From contig NZ_JALEGS010000058.1 of NCBI RefSeq assembly GCF_022763345.1, positions 27,986-91,985 of the forward strand: 64,000 nt of DNA. Direction: 5' to 3'. Positions 33,416-42,808 of the stretch are shown one piece after another; positions within the stretch are counted from its first letter, which is position 1; each line of letters begins with the position of its first letter. The notes beneath the pieces were generated by a model, which was given only the letters and a program-made list of their open reading frames with translations, had not been told where the DNA came from and did not search any database. The position numbers and the translations under genes were made by a program. The stretch comes from Phaeodactylibacter sp. Lineage in GTDB: Bacteria > Bacteroidota > Bacteroidia > Chitinophagales > Saprospiraceae.

Positions 33416-35218
33416 TTATTTCCGGTTTTTCTTTTTGGGCTCATTGGTTTGCAACGCATCCGGCGTCCAGCTGCTATCCGCAGCATCGGCAGCGGTGTGG
33501 TAATACTCCACCGCATCATGGATTTGGATGAACTGATTGCGCTCGCCAATCACCTGCATGAGCCCGTGCCGGGAGAGCGCATCTCTTGCCGGGCCGACCA
33601 CACCTGAGATGAAAAAGCGAATATTCCGGCCCTGCAGGATCTCGATGACTTCACCCAGCGCTTCAGCTCCTGTGGTATCAATATCATGTATGCTCGAAGC
33701 ATCAAGTATAAAAAGCTGAAGCGCTCGTCCTTCCCGGGCGACAAGCCGCTCGATCTCATCCCGGAAATAATCGGCATTCCCAAAGTAGAGCTGCGCATCA
33801 AACCGGACAATGAGTACCTCTTCATGCTGCTGCGCATTGGAAAACCGGCTGATACTGCGGTAGCGGCGGGAATTGGGCAACTGCCCGAGCACAGCGATGT
33901 GGGGCCGGGAATTGCGGTAAACCATAATGGCCAGCGAAAGCAGCACGCCCATCAGCACCCCATTCTGAATACCCAGCAAAAGCGTGGCAACAAAAGTGGT
34001 CAGCATGGTCCAGAAATCCCGACGGTCAGCAGTCCAAAGGTGGCGGGCCTCTTTGTAGTCTACCAGATTGATCACCGCCGAAATGATAATCGCTGCCAAT
34101 ACCGCCTTAGGCAAATAATAAAACCACTCGGTAAAAAACAGCAACGTCAGAACGATAATCAGGGCGCTAATCAGAGATGAAATACCCGTTTTGGCCCCAG
34201 ACTCCACATGAATAGCCGATCGGGAAAAGCTTCCTGAGGTAGGAAAAGCCTGGAAAAAAGCACCTCCAATTTTAGTAATGCCCAGTGCAATCAGTTCCTG
34301 ATTAGGATCAATGCGCGGGCTGCTCTGCTGTCGGCCCATGGTTTTGGCAATAGCCACCGATTCAATAAAGCTGATGATGCAAATGGTCACCGCAATTGGC
34401 CAAATATTCAGGATGCGGTCTGCCGATAAATCCGGCCAGGCAAAAGGAGGCAGCCCCTCTGGCACTTTACCAATGACCGCAACGCCTTGCTGATCGAGGT
34501 CAAATCCAATCACCGCCAGGGTGCCGAACAACACAACGATCAGGGCCGTGGGAATGGCTTTGCTGATGCGCTTTAGCCCCTGAATGATGATGATGCTTAC
34601 CACGCTAATACCAAGCGTAATCCAGTGCAGCTGGCCAATATGCTCAATCGCATCTCCACCCAGCACGAAAATATTGTTGCTCCGCTGTAGCGGAATGCCC
34701 AAAAGGTGCTTCAACTGGCTGAAGGCAATAATAAAGGCAGCCGCAGAGGCGAAGCCTGCAATAACCGGATGAGATAAAAAATTGACCAGCACGCCCAGCC
34801 GGAAAATGCCCAGCAGCAATTGTAAAATGCCCGCAAGCAGCGCAATAGAGACGGCAATACTGACCATTTCTGCTGTACTCAGGCCTTCTCCAAGGCTGAA
34901 AATCCCCGCCGCAACCAGCATGGAAACAATAGCCGCCGGCCCGACGGACAACTCACGGGAAGTACCAAAAACAGCATAGAGGACCAGCGAGAACAAACTC
35001 GCATATAGCCCGTAAATCGGGGGCAGCCCGGCCAAAAGCCCGTAAGCCATGCCCTGAGGCACAAGCATAATGGCTACAGTTAGCCCGGATTGAATATCAC
35101 CTTTTAGGTAGCTGCTTTTGTATTTGGGCAGCCAGTCCAGGATAGGTATAAACTGCTTCAAAATAGAATGGGTGTATGATTTACTCTGACGGCACACCTG
35201 CTTCAAAGACCTTGTCAA
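33416..35218 (-). CDS. SulP-family anion transporter with STAS domain
   Basis: A 600-residue inner-membrane transporter for sulfate, bicarbonate or a related anion. The start of the transport domain is GDIQSGLTVAIMLVPQGMAYGLLAGLPPIYGLY, the SulP signature, followed by about 12-14 membrane segments. A STAS domain (about residues 450-560) has FILDASSIHDIDTTGAEAL with the conserved Asp-x-Thr. It overlaps the rhodanese gene by 38 bp if the ATG at 35218 is used; a TTG at 35161, 20 bp after that gene's stop, is a reasonable alternative. Pairing with a rhodanese suggests a sulfur role, though SulP proteins of this group also carry bicarbonate. Confidence 0.93.
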   Translation of the reverse strand: MTRSLKQVCRQSKSYTHSILKQFIPILDWLPKYKSSYLKGDIQSGLTVAIMLVPQGMAYGLLAGLPPIYGLYASLFSLVLYAVFGTSRELSVGPAAIVSMLVAAGIFSLGEGLSTAEMVSIAVSIALLAGILQLLLGIFRLGVLVNFLSHPVIAGFASAAAFIIAFSQLKHLLGIPLQRSNNIFVLGGDAIEHIGQLHWITLGISVVSIIIIQGLKRISKAIPTALIVVLFGTLAVIGFDLDQQGVAVIGKVPEGLPPFAWPDLSADRILNIWPIAVTICIISFIESVAIAKTMGRQQSSPRIDPNQELIALGITKIGGAFFQAFPTSGSFSRSAIHVESGAKTGISSLISALIIVLTLLFFTEWFYYLPKAVLAAIIISAVINLVDYKEARHLWTADRRDFWTMLTTFVATLLLGIQNGVLMGVLLSLAIMVYRNSRPHIAVLGQLPNSRRYRSISRFSNAQQHEEVLIVRFDAQLYFGNADYFRDEIERLVAREGRALQLFILDASSIHDIDTTGAEALGEVIEILQGRNIRFFISGVVGPARDALSRHGLMQVIGERNQFIQIHDAVEYYHTAADAADSSWTPDALQTNEPKKKNRK

Positions 35219-35822
35219 TCATTCCGTGCAAATTGACTACTGTCGCACTGCCCCTGGCTTTGAGCATGGATGCCGCAATAGTGGACCGGTAGCCACTGCG
35301 GCAGTGCAAATGATAGGCTTTGACCGGGTCGGCTTCCTGAATACGGTCGCGGAAAACTTCCAGTGGGAGTAATTGGGCTCCGGAAATATGGCTTTCCCCG
35401 AACTCATCGGGACGGCGTACGTCCAGCACATGAGCTACTTTCCCGCCTTTAAAGTCGGCAGCAAACCGGGCTACACCAAGCGTCGGGACTTCATCAACCG
35501 GTTTGCCGGCTACACGCCAGGCTTCAAACCCGCCTTTCAGGTAGCCTTGTATATTGGTGAAACCGGCTTCCCGGAGCAATTTTACAGCCTCCGCTACCTG
35601 AGCTTCCGGCACAACAAGCAAGAGCTTAATCGATGGATCAGGCAGCACGTGTTTTGCCCAATACGTAAAATTGCCTTCCAGTCCAATAAAAACAGAACCA
35701 GGAATAAAGCCAGCACTAAACAGACTTTTCTCCCGACCGTCTAACACGATCGTGCCTGTAAGGTTGGCAGTGGTTTCAAATTGTTCGACAGGCAATGCAG
35801 GGGGACTGATTGTTGCACTCAT
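35181..35822 (-). CDS. tandem rhodanese-domain protein
   Basis: A 213-residue protein with two rhodanese domains. The second (about residues 115-210) has the active-site loop HLHCRSGYRS with the catalytic Cys. In the first (about 10-110) the loop region reads LLLVVPE without a Cys, so it is probably inactive. The arrangement resembles the C-terminal half of longer metallo-beta-lactamase/rhodanese fusions, but no such N-terminal domain is present here and the ATG is clear. It would transfer or bind sulfane sulfur. Co-directional and overlapping with the SulP gene, so transcribed together; divergent from corA across about 90 bp. Confidence 0.85.
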   Translation of the reverse strand: MSATISPPALPVEQFETTANLTGTIVLDGREKSLFSAGFIPGSVFIGLEGNFTYWAKHVLPDPSIKLLLVVPEAQVAEAVKLLREAGFTNIQGYLKGGFEAWRVAGKPVDEVPTLGVARFAADFKGGKVAHVLDVRRPDEFGESHISGAQLLPLEVFRDRIQEADPVKAYHLHCRSGYRSTIAASMLKARGSATVVNLHGMIDKVFEAGVPSE

Positions 35823-35912
35823 TTTCTGTGTTTTGTTAGATCAATATGGGTTGAGCTGGCGATTATTGGGCTGGTGGATTGCATTTTTGCAGAATTCAGC
35901 TATTTTACCACC

Positions 35913-37010
35913 ATGAGTTTACCCAAAATTAGTACAAAGGCGACGCTTAATCTAAAGCCCCGGAAAAAAAAGCGTCAAAATACGGGCCTTGCACCAGGCA
36001 GCCTGATCTTCACCGGTCAAAAAAAGCTGGAAGAGGCGCAGGTAATGCTGGTGGAATACAGCATAGATGGCGAGGTGACGGAGCAAAGAGCAGAAGGGAA
36101 GATCCCAGATTCTGATGGACAGGCAATGGTCAGGTGGTATGATGTGCGCGGGCTTCACGATGTAGGGCTTGTGGAACAACTTGGTCAACGGTTTGGTGTT
36201 CATCCGCTGGCGCTGGAAGATATCCTGGACACCCAGCAACGCCCAAAATTTGAAGATTACGAAAACGGGCTGTTCCTGATCCTGAAGGCTTTGTCTTACG
36301 ATGAGGAAAAACAACGCGTACAGACCGAACAGGTTGCCATTTTCGCCGGCGATGGCTTTGTGCTCTCCTTTCAGGAAAACGAGACAGACCTGTTCCCCGG
36401 CGTCCGGGAGCGTATCCACTCCGGGCGGGCTAAAATCAGAAAACGAAAAGCGGATTATCTGGCTTATGCCCTTGCTGATAATATCGTGGACCAGTATTAT
36501 CTACTGCTGGACCGCATAGACCTCATTCTCGATGATCTTGAGGAAGAGATTCTTGCGAATGCGAACCGGAACAGCAAGAGCAAAATACACAACTTACGCC
36601 TGCAAACGATCACCCTGCGAAAAACGATCGCTCCCCTGCGTGATGCCATCGGTGCTTTTTCCCGGGTTGACAGCCCGCTCATGTCCGAAGGGACGGATGT
36701 CTTTGTCCGGGACCTCTACGATCACGTGGTGCAGATCATGGAGAATATTGATACCATCCGGGATATGATGAATGGCTTGTATGACCTTTACCTGAGCGAG
36801 ATTAGCTTCAAAATGAACAGTATTATGCAGGTGCTGACTATTATTAGCACTATTTTCATTCCACTCACTTTCCTGGCGGGTATCTACGGGATGAACTTTG
36901 AGCACATGCCAGAACTGAGCTGGGAGTATGGCTATTACTACCTCTGGGGGGTAATGATAATGATCAGTGGTGCTTTAATATACTATTTCCGGAGGCGAAA
37001 CTGGCTGTAA
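35913..37010 (+). CDS. corA: magnesium/cobalt transporter CorA
   Basis: A 365-residue CorA channel. The long cytoplasmic N-terminal domain and stalk helix precede two C-terminal transmembrane helices (about 300-325, 335-355). Between them is GIYGMNFEHMPE, with the diagnostic GMN motif of the magnesium selectivity filter, and the basic end RRRNWL is typical. I chose the ATG at 35913 (MSLPKIST); a frame open from 35781 would add 44 residues unlike the family. It ends 4 bp from convergent msrA. Confidence 0.95.
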   Translation: MSLPKISTKATLNLKPRKKKRQNTGLAPGSLIFTGQKKLEEAQVMLVEYSIDGEVTEQRAEGKIPDSDGQAMVRWYDVRGLHDVGLVEQLGQRFGVHPLALEDILDTQQRPKFEDYENGLFLILKALSYDEEKQRVQTEQVAIFAGDGFVLSFQENETDLFPGVRERIHSGRAKIRKRKADYLAYALADNIVDQYYLLLDRIDLILDDLEEEILANANRNSKSKIHNLRLQTITLRKTIAPLRDAIGAFSRVDSPLMSEGTDVFVRDLYDHVVQIMENIDTIRDMMNGLYDLYLSEISFKMNSIMQVLTIISTIFIPLTFLAGIYGMNFEHMPELSWEYGYYYLWGVMIMISGALIYYFRRRNWL

Positions 37011-37014
37011 TCTT

Positions 37015-37515
37015 TTAGCGATCTGTCGTCTGCTCTGCCCATCGGTTTTCCAGGAAGGACTTGGGCTGGATACCCCGGTTTTCGCAATACTGCTGATGCC
37101 GGTCCTCCGCTTCCCAAAATACAGAAGCGCTTTCGATTTCGGTTTTAACCGCATACCCCCGTTCCTGCAGTTTTGCTTTTAGATCAGTGGCGATGCGCTG
37201 CTGTGCCTGAGTGTGGCAAAAAATGGCAGACCGGTATTGTCCGCCTTTGTCGCGCCGGTCTACAGTGGGGTCATGTAACTCGAAAAAGAAACGGACAAGT
37301 GTTTCGTAGCGCACCTTGTCCGGATCAAACGTGACTTCCACCGCTTCCGCATGCCCCGTTTTTTTGGTGCAAACCTGTTGGTAAGTAGGGTGGGGGTGGT
37401 GCCCGCCAGTGTAGCCTACTCGTGTAGACTGTACACCGGGCACGCGGCTGAAAAAATACTCCTTGCTCCAAAAGCAGCCACAGGCAAAGGTGGCTACTGC
37501 TGTTGCTGGTCCCAT
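37015..37515 (-). CDS. msrA: peptide-methionine (S)-S-oxide reductase
   Basis: A 166-residue enzyme that repairs methionine S-sulfoxides. FACGCFWSKEYFF contains the catalytic GCFW motif at residues 12-15; GYTGGHHPHPTYQQVCTKKTGHAEAVEV and FFELHDPT are family blocks. The start was taken at MGPATAVATF (37515), which overlaps the end of msrB by 22 bp; an upstream in-frame extension is unlikely. Together with MsrB it covers both sulfoxide stereoisomers. Confidence 0.93.
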   Translation of the reverse strand: MGPATAVATFACGCFWSKEYFFSRVPGVQSTRVGYTGGHHPHPTYQQVCTKKTGHAEAVEVTFDPDKVRYETLVRFFFELHDPTVDRRDKGGQYRSAIFCHTQAQQRIATDLKAKLQERGYAVKTEIESASVFWEAEDRHQQYCENRGIQPKSFLENRWAEQTTDR

Positions 37516-37892
37516 TCTTCCTGCGGAATAAACTTCATAGAAATGGAATTCACACAATGACGGGTGTTTTTTGGCGTAAGCCGCTCTCCAATGAAGACAT
37601 GCCCGAGGTGCCCGCCACAATTGTCGCAGAGGATCTCAGTACGCCGGCCATCGGCATCCGTTTCCCGGCGTACCGCACCAGGAATTTCATCATCGAAGCT
37701 AGGCCATCCGCACCCAGAGGAAAATTTGTCCTCTGATTGATACAGTGGCGCTTCACAACGGCGGCACACGTAGACGCCCCGTGCTTTGTGATTGTCGTAT
37801 TCCCCGGTAAAGGGGCGCTCTGTACCTTTGTGTACGATGACCCGCTCCTCTTCAGGGGTGAGTGGATTCCAGTTTTCTTTGTTTTTTATCAT
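37494..37892 (-). CDS. msrB: peptide-methionine (R)-S-oxide reductase
   Basis: A 132-residue enzyme reducing methionine-R-sulfoxide. The zinc-binding pairs CRRC (about residue 42) and CDNC are present. SSGCGWPSFD and RHCVNSISM hold the substrate pocket and the catalytic Cys. It overlaps msrA by 22 bp, and the DUF2007 gene lies 5 bp upstream, so the three form one operon. Confidence 0.95.
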   Translation of the reverse strand: MIKNKENWNPLTPEEERVIVHKGTERPFTGEYDNHKARGVYVCRRCEAPLYQSEDKFSSGCGWPSFDDEIPGAVRRETDADGRRTEILCDNCGGHLGHVFIGERLTPKNTRHCVNSISMKFIPQEEWDQQQQ

Positions 37893-37897
37893 GTGGA

Positions 37898-38122
37898 TTA
37901 GTCTTCTTCTACTGCTGAAAAATCAATAGTCTTGATGATTTCCAGTGCCTTCTGCGCCTTACCCTGAGGCGTGTACAACGTGGCTGCGCCCAGGGAAGGA
38001 ATAGCACTGTCGGGCTTTTCGAGAATATGGCTTTCGACGCCCTGTTGCTTTAATGCATCTTCGACCAATTTGGTTTTCAGAATTTCTCTTGATTCGAATA
38101 CTTTTACCCAATCTTCTTTCAT
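37898..38122 (-). CDS. DUF2007 small protein
   Basis: A 74-residue protein fitting DUF2007 (putative signal-transducing protein): WVKVFESREILKTKLVEDALKQQGVESHIL matches the family's N-terminal pattern of an 'aeiiksrLe..GI' ligand-binding-like strand-helix. Function unknown. It is 5 bp upstream of msrB, and may have a related stress role (inference). Confidence 0.8.
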   Translation of the reverse strand: MKEDWVKVFESREILKTKLVEDALKQQGVESHILEKPDSAIPSLGAATLYTPQGKAQKALEIIKTIDFSAVEED

Positions 38123-38246
38123 GAGGTTGTCGCTTTAAGTTGGTTAGAAATGATTTTGAATATGCAGTGTTTTTCAACCCTGCAACATTAATGTAACAAG
38201 ATGACCCCCGCCGATGTTAATACGGGTAGAGCTAAAACCTTAATTT

Positions 38247-38831
38247 ATGATAGAGGCACTAAAGGCTTCGGTGCGTCATTGCCGGATTTGCAAAGCTGCT
38301 TTACCTGTGCCTCCCCGTCCGATATTCGCAGTTCATCCGGAAGCACGGATTGCTTTAATCAGTCAGGCTCCTGGGAGATTAGCGTATGAAAAGGGCCTGC
38401 CTTACTACGATCCCAGCGGTGTGCGCCTCCGGCAATGGCTGAATGTAGACGAAGCTACATTCTACGACCCTACCTGCTTCAGTATTTTGCCGATGGGCTT
38501 CTGCTATCCGGGGAAAGCGAAAACAGGTGACCTGCCGCCCCGTCCGGAATGCGCCCCTCAGTGGCATGCGGCCTTGCTCCGGATGATGCCTAAAATAGTA
38601 CTTACTCTTTATATTGGTCAATATGCGCAGCAGTACTACCTGGGTAATGCCCGCAAACGCAACCTGACCGAAACCGTTCGTGCCTATCGGGAATATGGGC
38701 ACGGAGTGTTGCCTTTGCCGCACCCTTCTCCGCTCAACAACCGTTGGCTGAGCCGGAATCCATGGTTTAATACGGAAGTTGTCCCATACCTTCAGGCAAA
38801 AGTTGAGGCAATTTTGGGAGGTGAGCAATGA
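38247..38831 (+). CDS. uracil-DNA glycosylase family protein
   Basis: A 194-residue member of the UDG superfamily. ALISQAPGRLAYEKGLPYYDPSG matches the water-activating motif region, FCYPG and LPHPSPLNNRW match the DNA-intercalation/uracil-binding motif (HPSPLN). An N-terminal CRIC pair and further Cys residues at CFS, FCYPG and PECAP could hold an iron-sulfur cluster like type 4 enzymes, but the spacing is not that of a textbook member. Likely removes uracil or related bases from DNA; substrate not certain. The SDR gene follows after 3 bp. Confidence 0.82.
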   Translation: MIEALKASVRHCRICKAALPVPPRPIFAVHPEARIALISQAPGRLAYEKGLPYYDPSGVRLRQWLNVDEATFYDPTCFSILPMGFCYPGKAKTGDLPPRPECAPQWHAALLRMMPKIVLTLYIGQYAQQYYLGNARKRNLTETVRAYREYGHGVLPLPHPSPLNNRWLSRNPWFNTEVVPYLQAKVEAILGGEQ

Positions 38832-38834
38832 GGA

Positions 38835-39950
38835 ATGTCAATGGCCATGCATTTCTGTATTCAGAAATGGCTACCTTTAGTCCATCAAAAACAAAATCCC
38901 GTTATCTTGAAAGTATTGATTACCGGAGCGGATGGACTGCTTGGCGCAAATATCGTACGCCGGGCGCTCAGTCAGGGCTATCAGGTCCGAGTTCTGCAGC
39001 TCCCGTCTTCCCAATCTCCTGTATTGAAAGGGCTCCCTATCGAATTGTCAAAAGGCAACTTGTTGAATGCACCGGAAGTGGACCGGGCGGTAGCGGGCTG
39101 TGATTACGTCATACATGCTGGTGCCAGCACTTCTGTTTGGCCATCCCGGTCAGCAGCCACGGTGGCTGTAAATGTCAGGGGTACTCAACACATCATAGCC
39201 TCTTGCCTGAAACATAGCGTGCAGCGCCTGGTATACATTAGTTCCGCAGCCAGCTTCTCAAAAGGGACGCTGGAAAGACCCGGGGACGAAACCGGTGTCT
39301 TTGATGGGCATCGGTACGGGTTGGATTACATCGACTCAAAGTACCAGGCACATCAAATGGTGAAAAAGGCAGTCCGGGAGCAGGGTCTGCCGGCAGTACT
39401 GGTCTGTCCAACGTTCATGTTTGGCCCCTACGATAGTAAGCCCAGCTCAGGCGCAATGCTCCTGGCTGTAGTTCAGGGGACGCTGCCTTTTTACACCCGA
39501 GGGGGCAAGAACTTTGTGGATGCAAGAGATGTGGCTGCAGCTACTTGTAATGCACTAAAGATGGGCCGCGTGGGCGAAAGCTATATTGCGGGGCATAAAA
39601 ACCTTACCTACGCCGACCTGTTCAAGCTGATAGGCCAAACACTGGATGCTAAACCCCCTCGTTTCCGGATTCCTTCTCCTTTGGTATTATCCTACGGTAG
39701 ACTGCATTCTTTTCTGGCTCCAAGATTAAGGTACAGCCCTATGATTTCTCTCCCTATTGCCCGTATTTCCTGTGATGGGCAATACTTTAGCCCGGTCAAA
39801 GCCGTCGCGGAGTTGCAAATGCCACAGACACCATTAGCGGTTACCATTAGAGATGCCTACGATTGGCTGGAGCGGCATCAATCAGGCTTGAGCAATGCTA
39901 CGGAGGCTAGCCCACTCATTCAGCAAGCACCAAAGTCAGCAAACCCCTAA
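38835..39950 (+). CDS. NAD(P)-dependent epimerase/reductase (SDR, dihydroflavonol-reductase-like)
   Basis: A 371-residue extended short-chain dehydrogenase. The Rossmann motif is TGADGLLGANIV, the catalytic pair is GLDYIDSKYQAH (Tyr-x3-Lys), and YISSAASF supplies the Ser. The family acts on sugar, sterol or isoprenoid-type substrates, which cannot be told here. The ATG used gives a 25-residue lead not typical of SDRs; a TTG at 38907 (in VLITGADG context) would start the protein right before the Rossmann fold and may be the real start. It begins 3 bp after the UDG gene. Confidence 0.82.
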   Translation: MSMAMHFCIQKWLPLVHQKQNPVILKVLITGADGLLGANIVRRALSQGYQVRVLQLPSSQSPVLKGLPIELSKGNLLNAPEVDRAVAGCDYVIHAGASTSVWPSRSAATVAVNVRGTQHIIASCLKHSVQRLVYISSAASFSKGTLERPGDETGVFDGHRYGLDYIDSKYQAHQMVKKAVREQGLPAVLVCPTFMFGPYDSKPSSGAMLLAVVQGTLPFYTRGGKNFVDARDVAAATCNALKMGRVGESYIAGHKNLTYADLFKLIGQTLDAKPPRFRIPSPLVLSYGRLHSFLAPRLRYSPMISLPIARISCDGQYFSPVKAVAELQMPQTPLAVTIRDAYDWLERHQSGLSNATEASPLIQQAPKSANP

Positions 39951-39963
39951 TGTTTAAACATTA
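39948..39963. promoter_or_regulatory. perfect 16-bp palindrome
   Basis: TAATGTTTAAACATTA is its own exact reverse complement and includes the SDR stop codon. It is about 70 bp before the Rieske-AIF gene and could be an operator for it. AT-rich palindromes this long do arise by chance. Confidence 0.35.
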
Positions 39964-40033
39964 AAAGAGCCCATTAGTGAACATCGGTAGGGGGCTATGC
40001 TTTCCAACAGCGTAAACTAAATTTTTCCCTACC

Positions 40034-41590
40034 ATGCAGCATTTCGTACTTAAAGCCGATGAGTTAAAGCCAGGTGATCTGAAGACCGTCAAAGCGGGTG
40101 ATCAGGAAGTCCTGCTGACCAACGTCGATGGTGAAATTTCCGCGCTCTATCCCAAATGTACCCACTACGGTGCTCCTCTGGCAGACGGCGTCCTGAATGG
40201 CAGCCGGCTGGTTTGTCCCTGGCACCATGCCTGTTTTGATGCAACAACCGGGCAACATGTAGAAGCGCCGGGCATTGATGGTCTGCCTGCTTACGAAGTA
40301 GAATTGCGTGGCAATGAAATCTGGGTGGACATTCCGGAAGAGACTTCCGATCGTACCCCAAACCCAATGGCAAAACCGGAAGTGAGCAACGAAGCCACTT
40401 ATGCCATCATCGGCGGTGGTGCCGCGGGCGCTTACGCTGCGGAAGGCTTGCGCGAAGCTGGTTTCACGGGGCGTATTGTCTTATTTTCCGCTGAAGAAGA
40501 GGTGCCCTACGATCGTCCCAATTGCAGTAAGGATTACCTGCAGGGCGAAGCACCGGAAGAGTGGATGCCACTGCGGAATGCTGCGTTTTACAAAAAGCAC
40601 GGGATCGTACTCATGAAAGGGCATCGCGTCACCAAAGTTGATCCGGAAGCCCAAAAAATCGAATTTGAGTCTGGCGCACCAGTAGCCTATGACAAACTAC
40701 TGGTTTGCACGGGAGGCCAGCCCCGCCAACTGAATATCCCAGGTGCAGACCTGGAGAATGTGCACACGCTACGCAGCCTGAAGGATAGCCGTGCGCTTCT
40801 GCAGGCGGGCAGGTCGGCGAAGAAAGCTTTTATAGTTGGCGCTTCTTTCATAGGTATGGAAGCCGCCATGAGCCTGCAAAAACTGGACTGCGAAGTCCAC
40901 GTGGTTGCGCCCGAACACTTGCCCTTTGCGCACATCTGGGGAGATGCAGTCGGTCAGCGGATTCAGGAATGGCATCGCGATGCGGGCGTTCATTTCCACC
41001 TGGGGCAAAATGTCAAAGCGATTGAAGGCAATGGCCGGATTGAGAAGGTGAAATTAGAAAATGGGGAAGAACTGGAGACCGATCTGCTGGTCATGGGCAT
41101 CGGTGTACAGCCGAATACCGGTTTTCTGCCCGAAACCCTGCTGCAATCCGATGGCAGCCTGCACACCGACCCCTTCCTCCGCGTTCAGGAAAACCTCTTC
41201 GCTGCCGGGGACATCGCCGCTCCCCCGATGAATGGCAAAAACCAGCGGATTGAACACTGGAAAGTCGCTGCTCAGCAGGGGCGGATAGCAGGCAAAAATA
41301 TGGCAGGAGCCGGGGAGCCTTACGAGGCGGTCCCTTTCTTCTGGTCGGCTCAGCAAGACAAAATTCTGGGTTACGTTGGCCATGCTTCCAGCCCAGAGGA
41401 GACTATTGTTGAGGGCGACCTCGATGGCGATAGCTTCCTGGTGCATTATGTGGAAGACGGAGCCATTAGCGCCACGCTCTCCCTGTTCCGGGATCAGGAA
41501 CTTTGTGCCATTCAGGAGCTGATGCGCGACGGGCGTATGCCAAAGCCTGCGGAGGTCCGGAATGGTGTGGACTGGTTGAATCTGTTGTAA
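40034..41590 (+). CDS. Rieske-domain FAD-dependent pyridine nucleotide-disulfide oxidoreductase (AIF-like)
   Basis: A 518-residue fusion. Residues 1-105 are a Rieske domain with CTHYGAPLAD and CPWHHACFD, whose Cys-x-His and Cys-x2-His bind a 2Fe-2S cluster. A FAD domain begins at GGGAAGAYAAEGLR (about residue 125), the NAD(P) site is AFIVGASFIGMEAAMSL (about 272), and AAGDIAAPP is the second FAD contact. The C-terminal ferredoxin-reductase-like domain ends the protein. This architecture is that of AIFM3-like and assimilatory reductases; physiological partner unknown. Confidence 0.92.
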   Translation: MQHFVLKADELKPGDLKTVKAGDQEVLLTNVDGEISALYPKCTHYGAPLADGVLNGSRLVCPWHHACFDATTGQHVEAPGIDGLPAYEVELRGNEIWVDIPEETSDRTPNPMAKPEVSNEATYAIIGGGAAGAYAAEGLREAGFTGRIVLFSAEEEVPYDRPNCSKDYLQGEAPEEWMPLRNAAFYKKHGIVLMKGHRVTKVDPEAQKIEFESGAPVAYDKLLVCTGGQPRQLNIPGADLENVHTLRSLKDSRALLQAGRSAKKAFIVGASFIGMEAAMSLQKLDCEVHVVAPEHLPFAHIWGDAVGQRIQEWHRDAGVHFHLGQNVKAIEGNGRIEKVKLENGEELETDLLVMGIGVQPNTGFLPETLLQSDGSLHTDPFLRVQENLFAAGDIAAPPMNGKNQRIEHWKVAAQQGRIAGKNMAGAGEPYEAVPFFWSAQQDKILGYVGHASSPEETIVEGDLDGDSFLVHYVEDGAISATLSLFRDQELCAIQELMRDGRMPKPAEVRNGVDWLNLL

Positions 41591-41611
41591 TCCGGTGCAG
41601 GTTGCCGGTGC

Positions 41612-42766
41612 TTATCCAATCACCGCTTTAAAGCATTTCATCAGGCGTTCTACTTCCTGCGCTTCATTGTACAGGTGGCAGGATACCCGTATGGCATTGC
41701 CACGGATGGAAACGTGCACCTGTTCTTCCTGTAGCCGCTCCCGGAAAAGATTCATATCAGCCCCGACAGGCAACCGAACGCCCACAAGATGATGTGCCCG
41801 CTGTTCTTCCGGCTCCATCGTGCAGCCGAGTGATTCCAACTCCTGGAGTGCCGTTCCAAGGAGCTGCCGAGCGTAGCTTTGAATATTGGTGGTGCCCCAA
41901 TCCAGCAACTGATCAATGCCCGTTTTCAGCATCGGGACCAGAATAAAATTGCTTTGCTCCCCCATATTGAACCGTGCCGCCAAAGGTTGATAATCCGGCT
42001 GGTAATTGACCAGGTTGCGAAAGTCATGGCTGTTTACCCGGTTGATCCAGTTTTCCTCCACTGGTAAGCCATCATCAAGTGCCGGACCATAGTAAGCCAC
42101 CCCAATGCTATAAGGCCCCATGAGCCACTTATAGCCTGCACAAATCAGCGCATCCGGCTGGATTTCTTTCACATCAAATGGGTAAGCGCCTACCGATTGA
42201 GTACCATCAATGATGAGCCAGGCACCCGCCTCTGTTGCCCGTTCCCGTATCGCTTTCAAATCAAATAGAGTGCCATCTGCCCAATGCACTTGTCCAATGG
42301 CAACCATAGCTGTCCTACTGTCAATCGCATTCAGGATCGCCTCGTTCCAGGCTTGGCCCCGGGGAGATTCCCGGGGTGGGTCAACGATCCGAATCTTAGC
42401 CCCATGCGCTTCCGTTATCCGCTCCCAGGCATAGTAATTACTCGGAAACTGCTCTCGTGTGAGGATGATATGATCCCCGGGCTGCAGCTTCAGGTTACGC
42501 GCAACGGCAGCCATTCCATAAGAGACAGAAGGTATGATGGCTATGCGCCCCGGCTCCGGGCAGTTGATAAGGCGGGCATAGGCAGACCGAAGCGCCTGTA
42601 CGGGCTCAAAGAAATCTTCCAATTGGATGTTAAAGGGCTGGCTTTTACGCTGAAGGGCTTTGATGCCGGCGGTTTCTACTGCACGCAACTGGGGAGACAT
42701 ATAGGCACCATTCAAATAGGCTACATCATCAGGCAGGTCAAAAAGATGGCGTTGGCTGGATAGCAT
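41612..42766 (-). CDS. class V aminotransferase-fold PLP enzyme
   Basis: A 384-residue aminotransferase of fold type I, class V (cysteine desulfurase/isopenicillin epimerase-like). The PLP Lys is in ALICAGYKWLMGPYSIG (about residue 214), WLIIDGTQSVGAYPFDV has the cofactor-binding Asp, and the N-terminal start (LPDDVAYLNGAYMSPQ) is typical. It has no clear Cys in the active-site loop where a SufS-type desulfurase would have one, so a different substrate is likely; kynureninase or isopenicillin-epimerase-type enzymes are alternatives. Converges on the Rieske-AIF gene. Confidence 0.9.
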   Translation of the reverse strand: MLSSQRHLFDLPDDVAYLNGAYMSPQLRAVETAGIKALQRKSQPFNIQLEDFFEPVQALRSAYARLINCPEPGRIAIIPSVSYGMAAVARNLKLQPGDHIILTREQFPSNYYAWERITEAHGAKIRIVDPPRESPRGQAWNEAILNAIDSRTAMVAIGQVHWADGTLFDLKAIRERATEAGAWLIIDGTQSVGAYPFDVKEIQPDALICAGYKWLMGPYSIGVAYYGPALDDGLPVEENWINRVNSHDFRNLVNYQPDYQPLAARFNMGEQSNFILVPMLKTGIDQLLDWGTTNIQSYARQLLGTALQELESLGCTMEPEEQRAHHLVGVRLPVGADMNLFRERLQEEQVHVSIRGNAIRVSCHLYNEAQEVERLMKCFKAVIG

Positions 42767-42808
42767 TTTTTGCTGCTAAGCTACGGTTTTTTGGTGTTGA
42801 TAGGGTGG

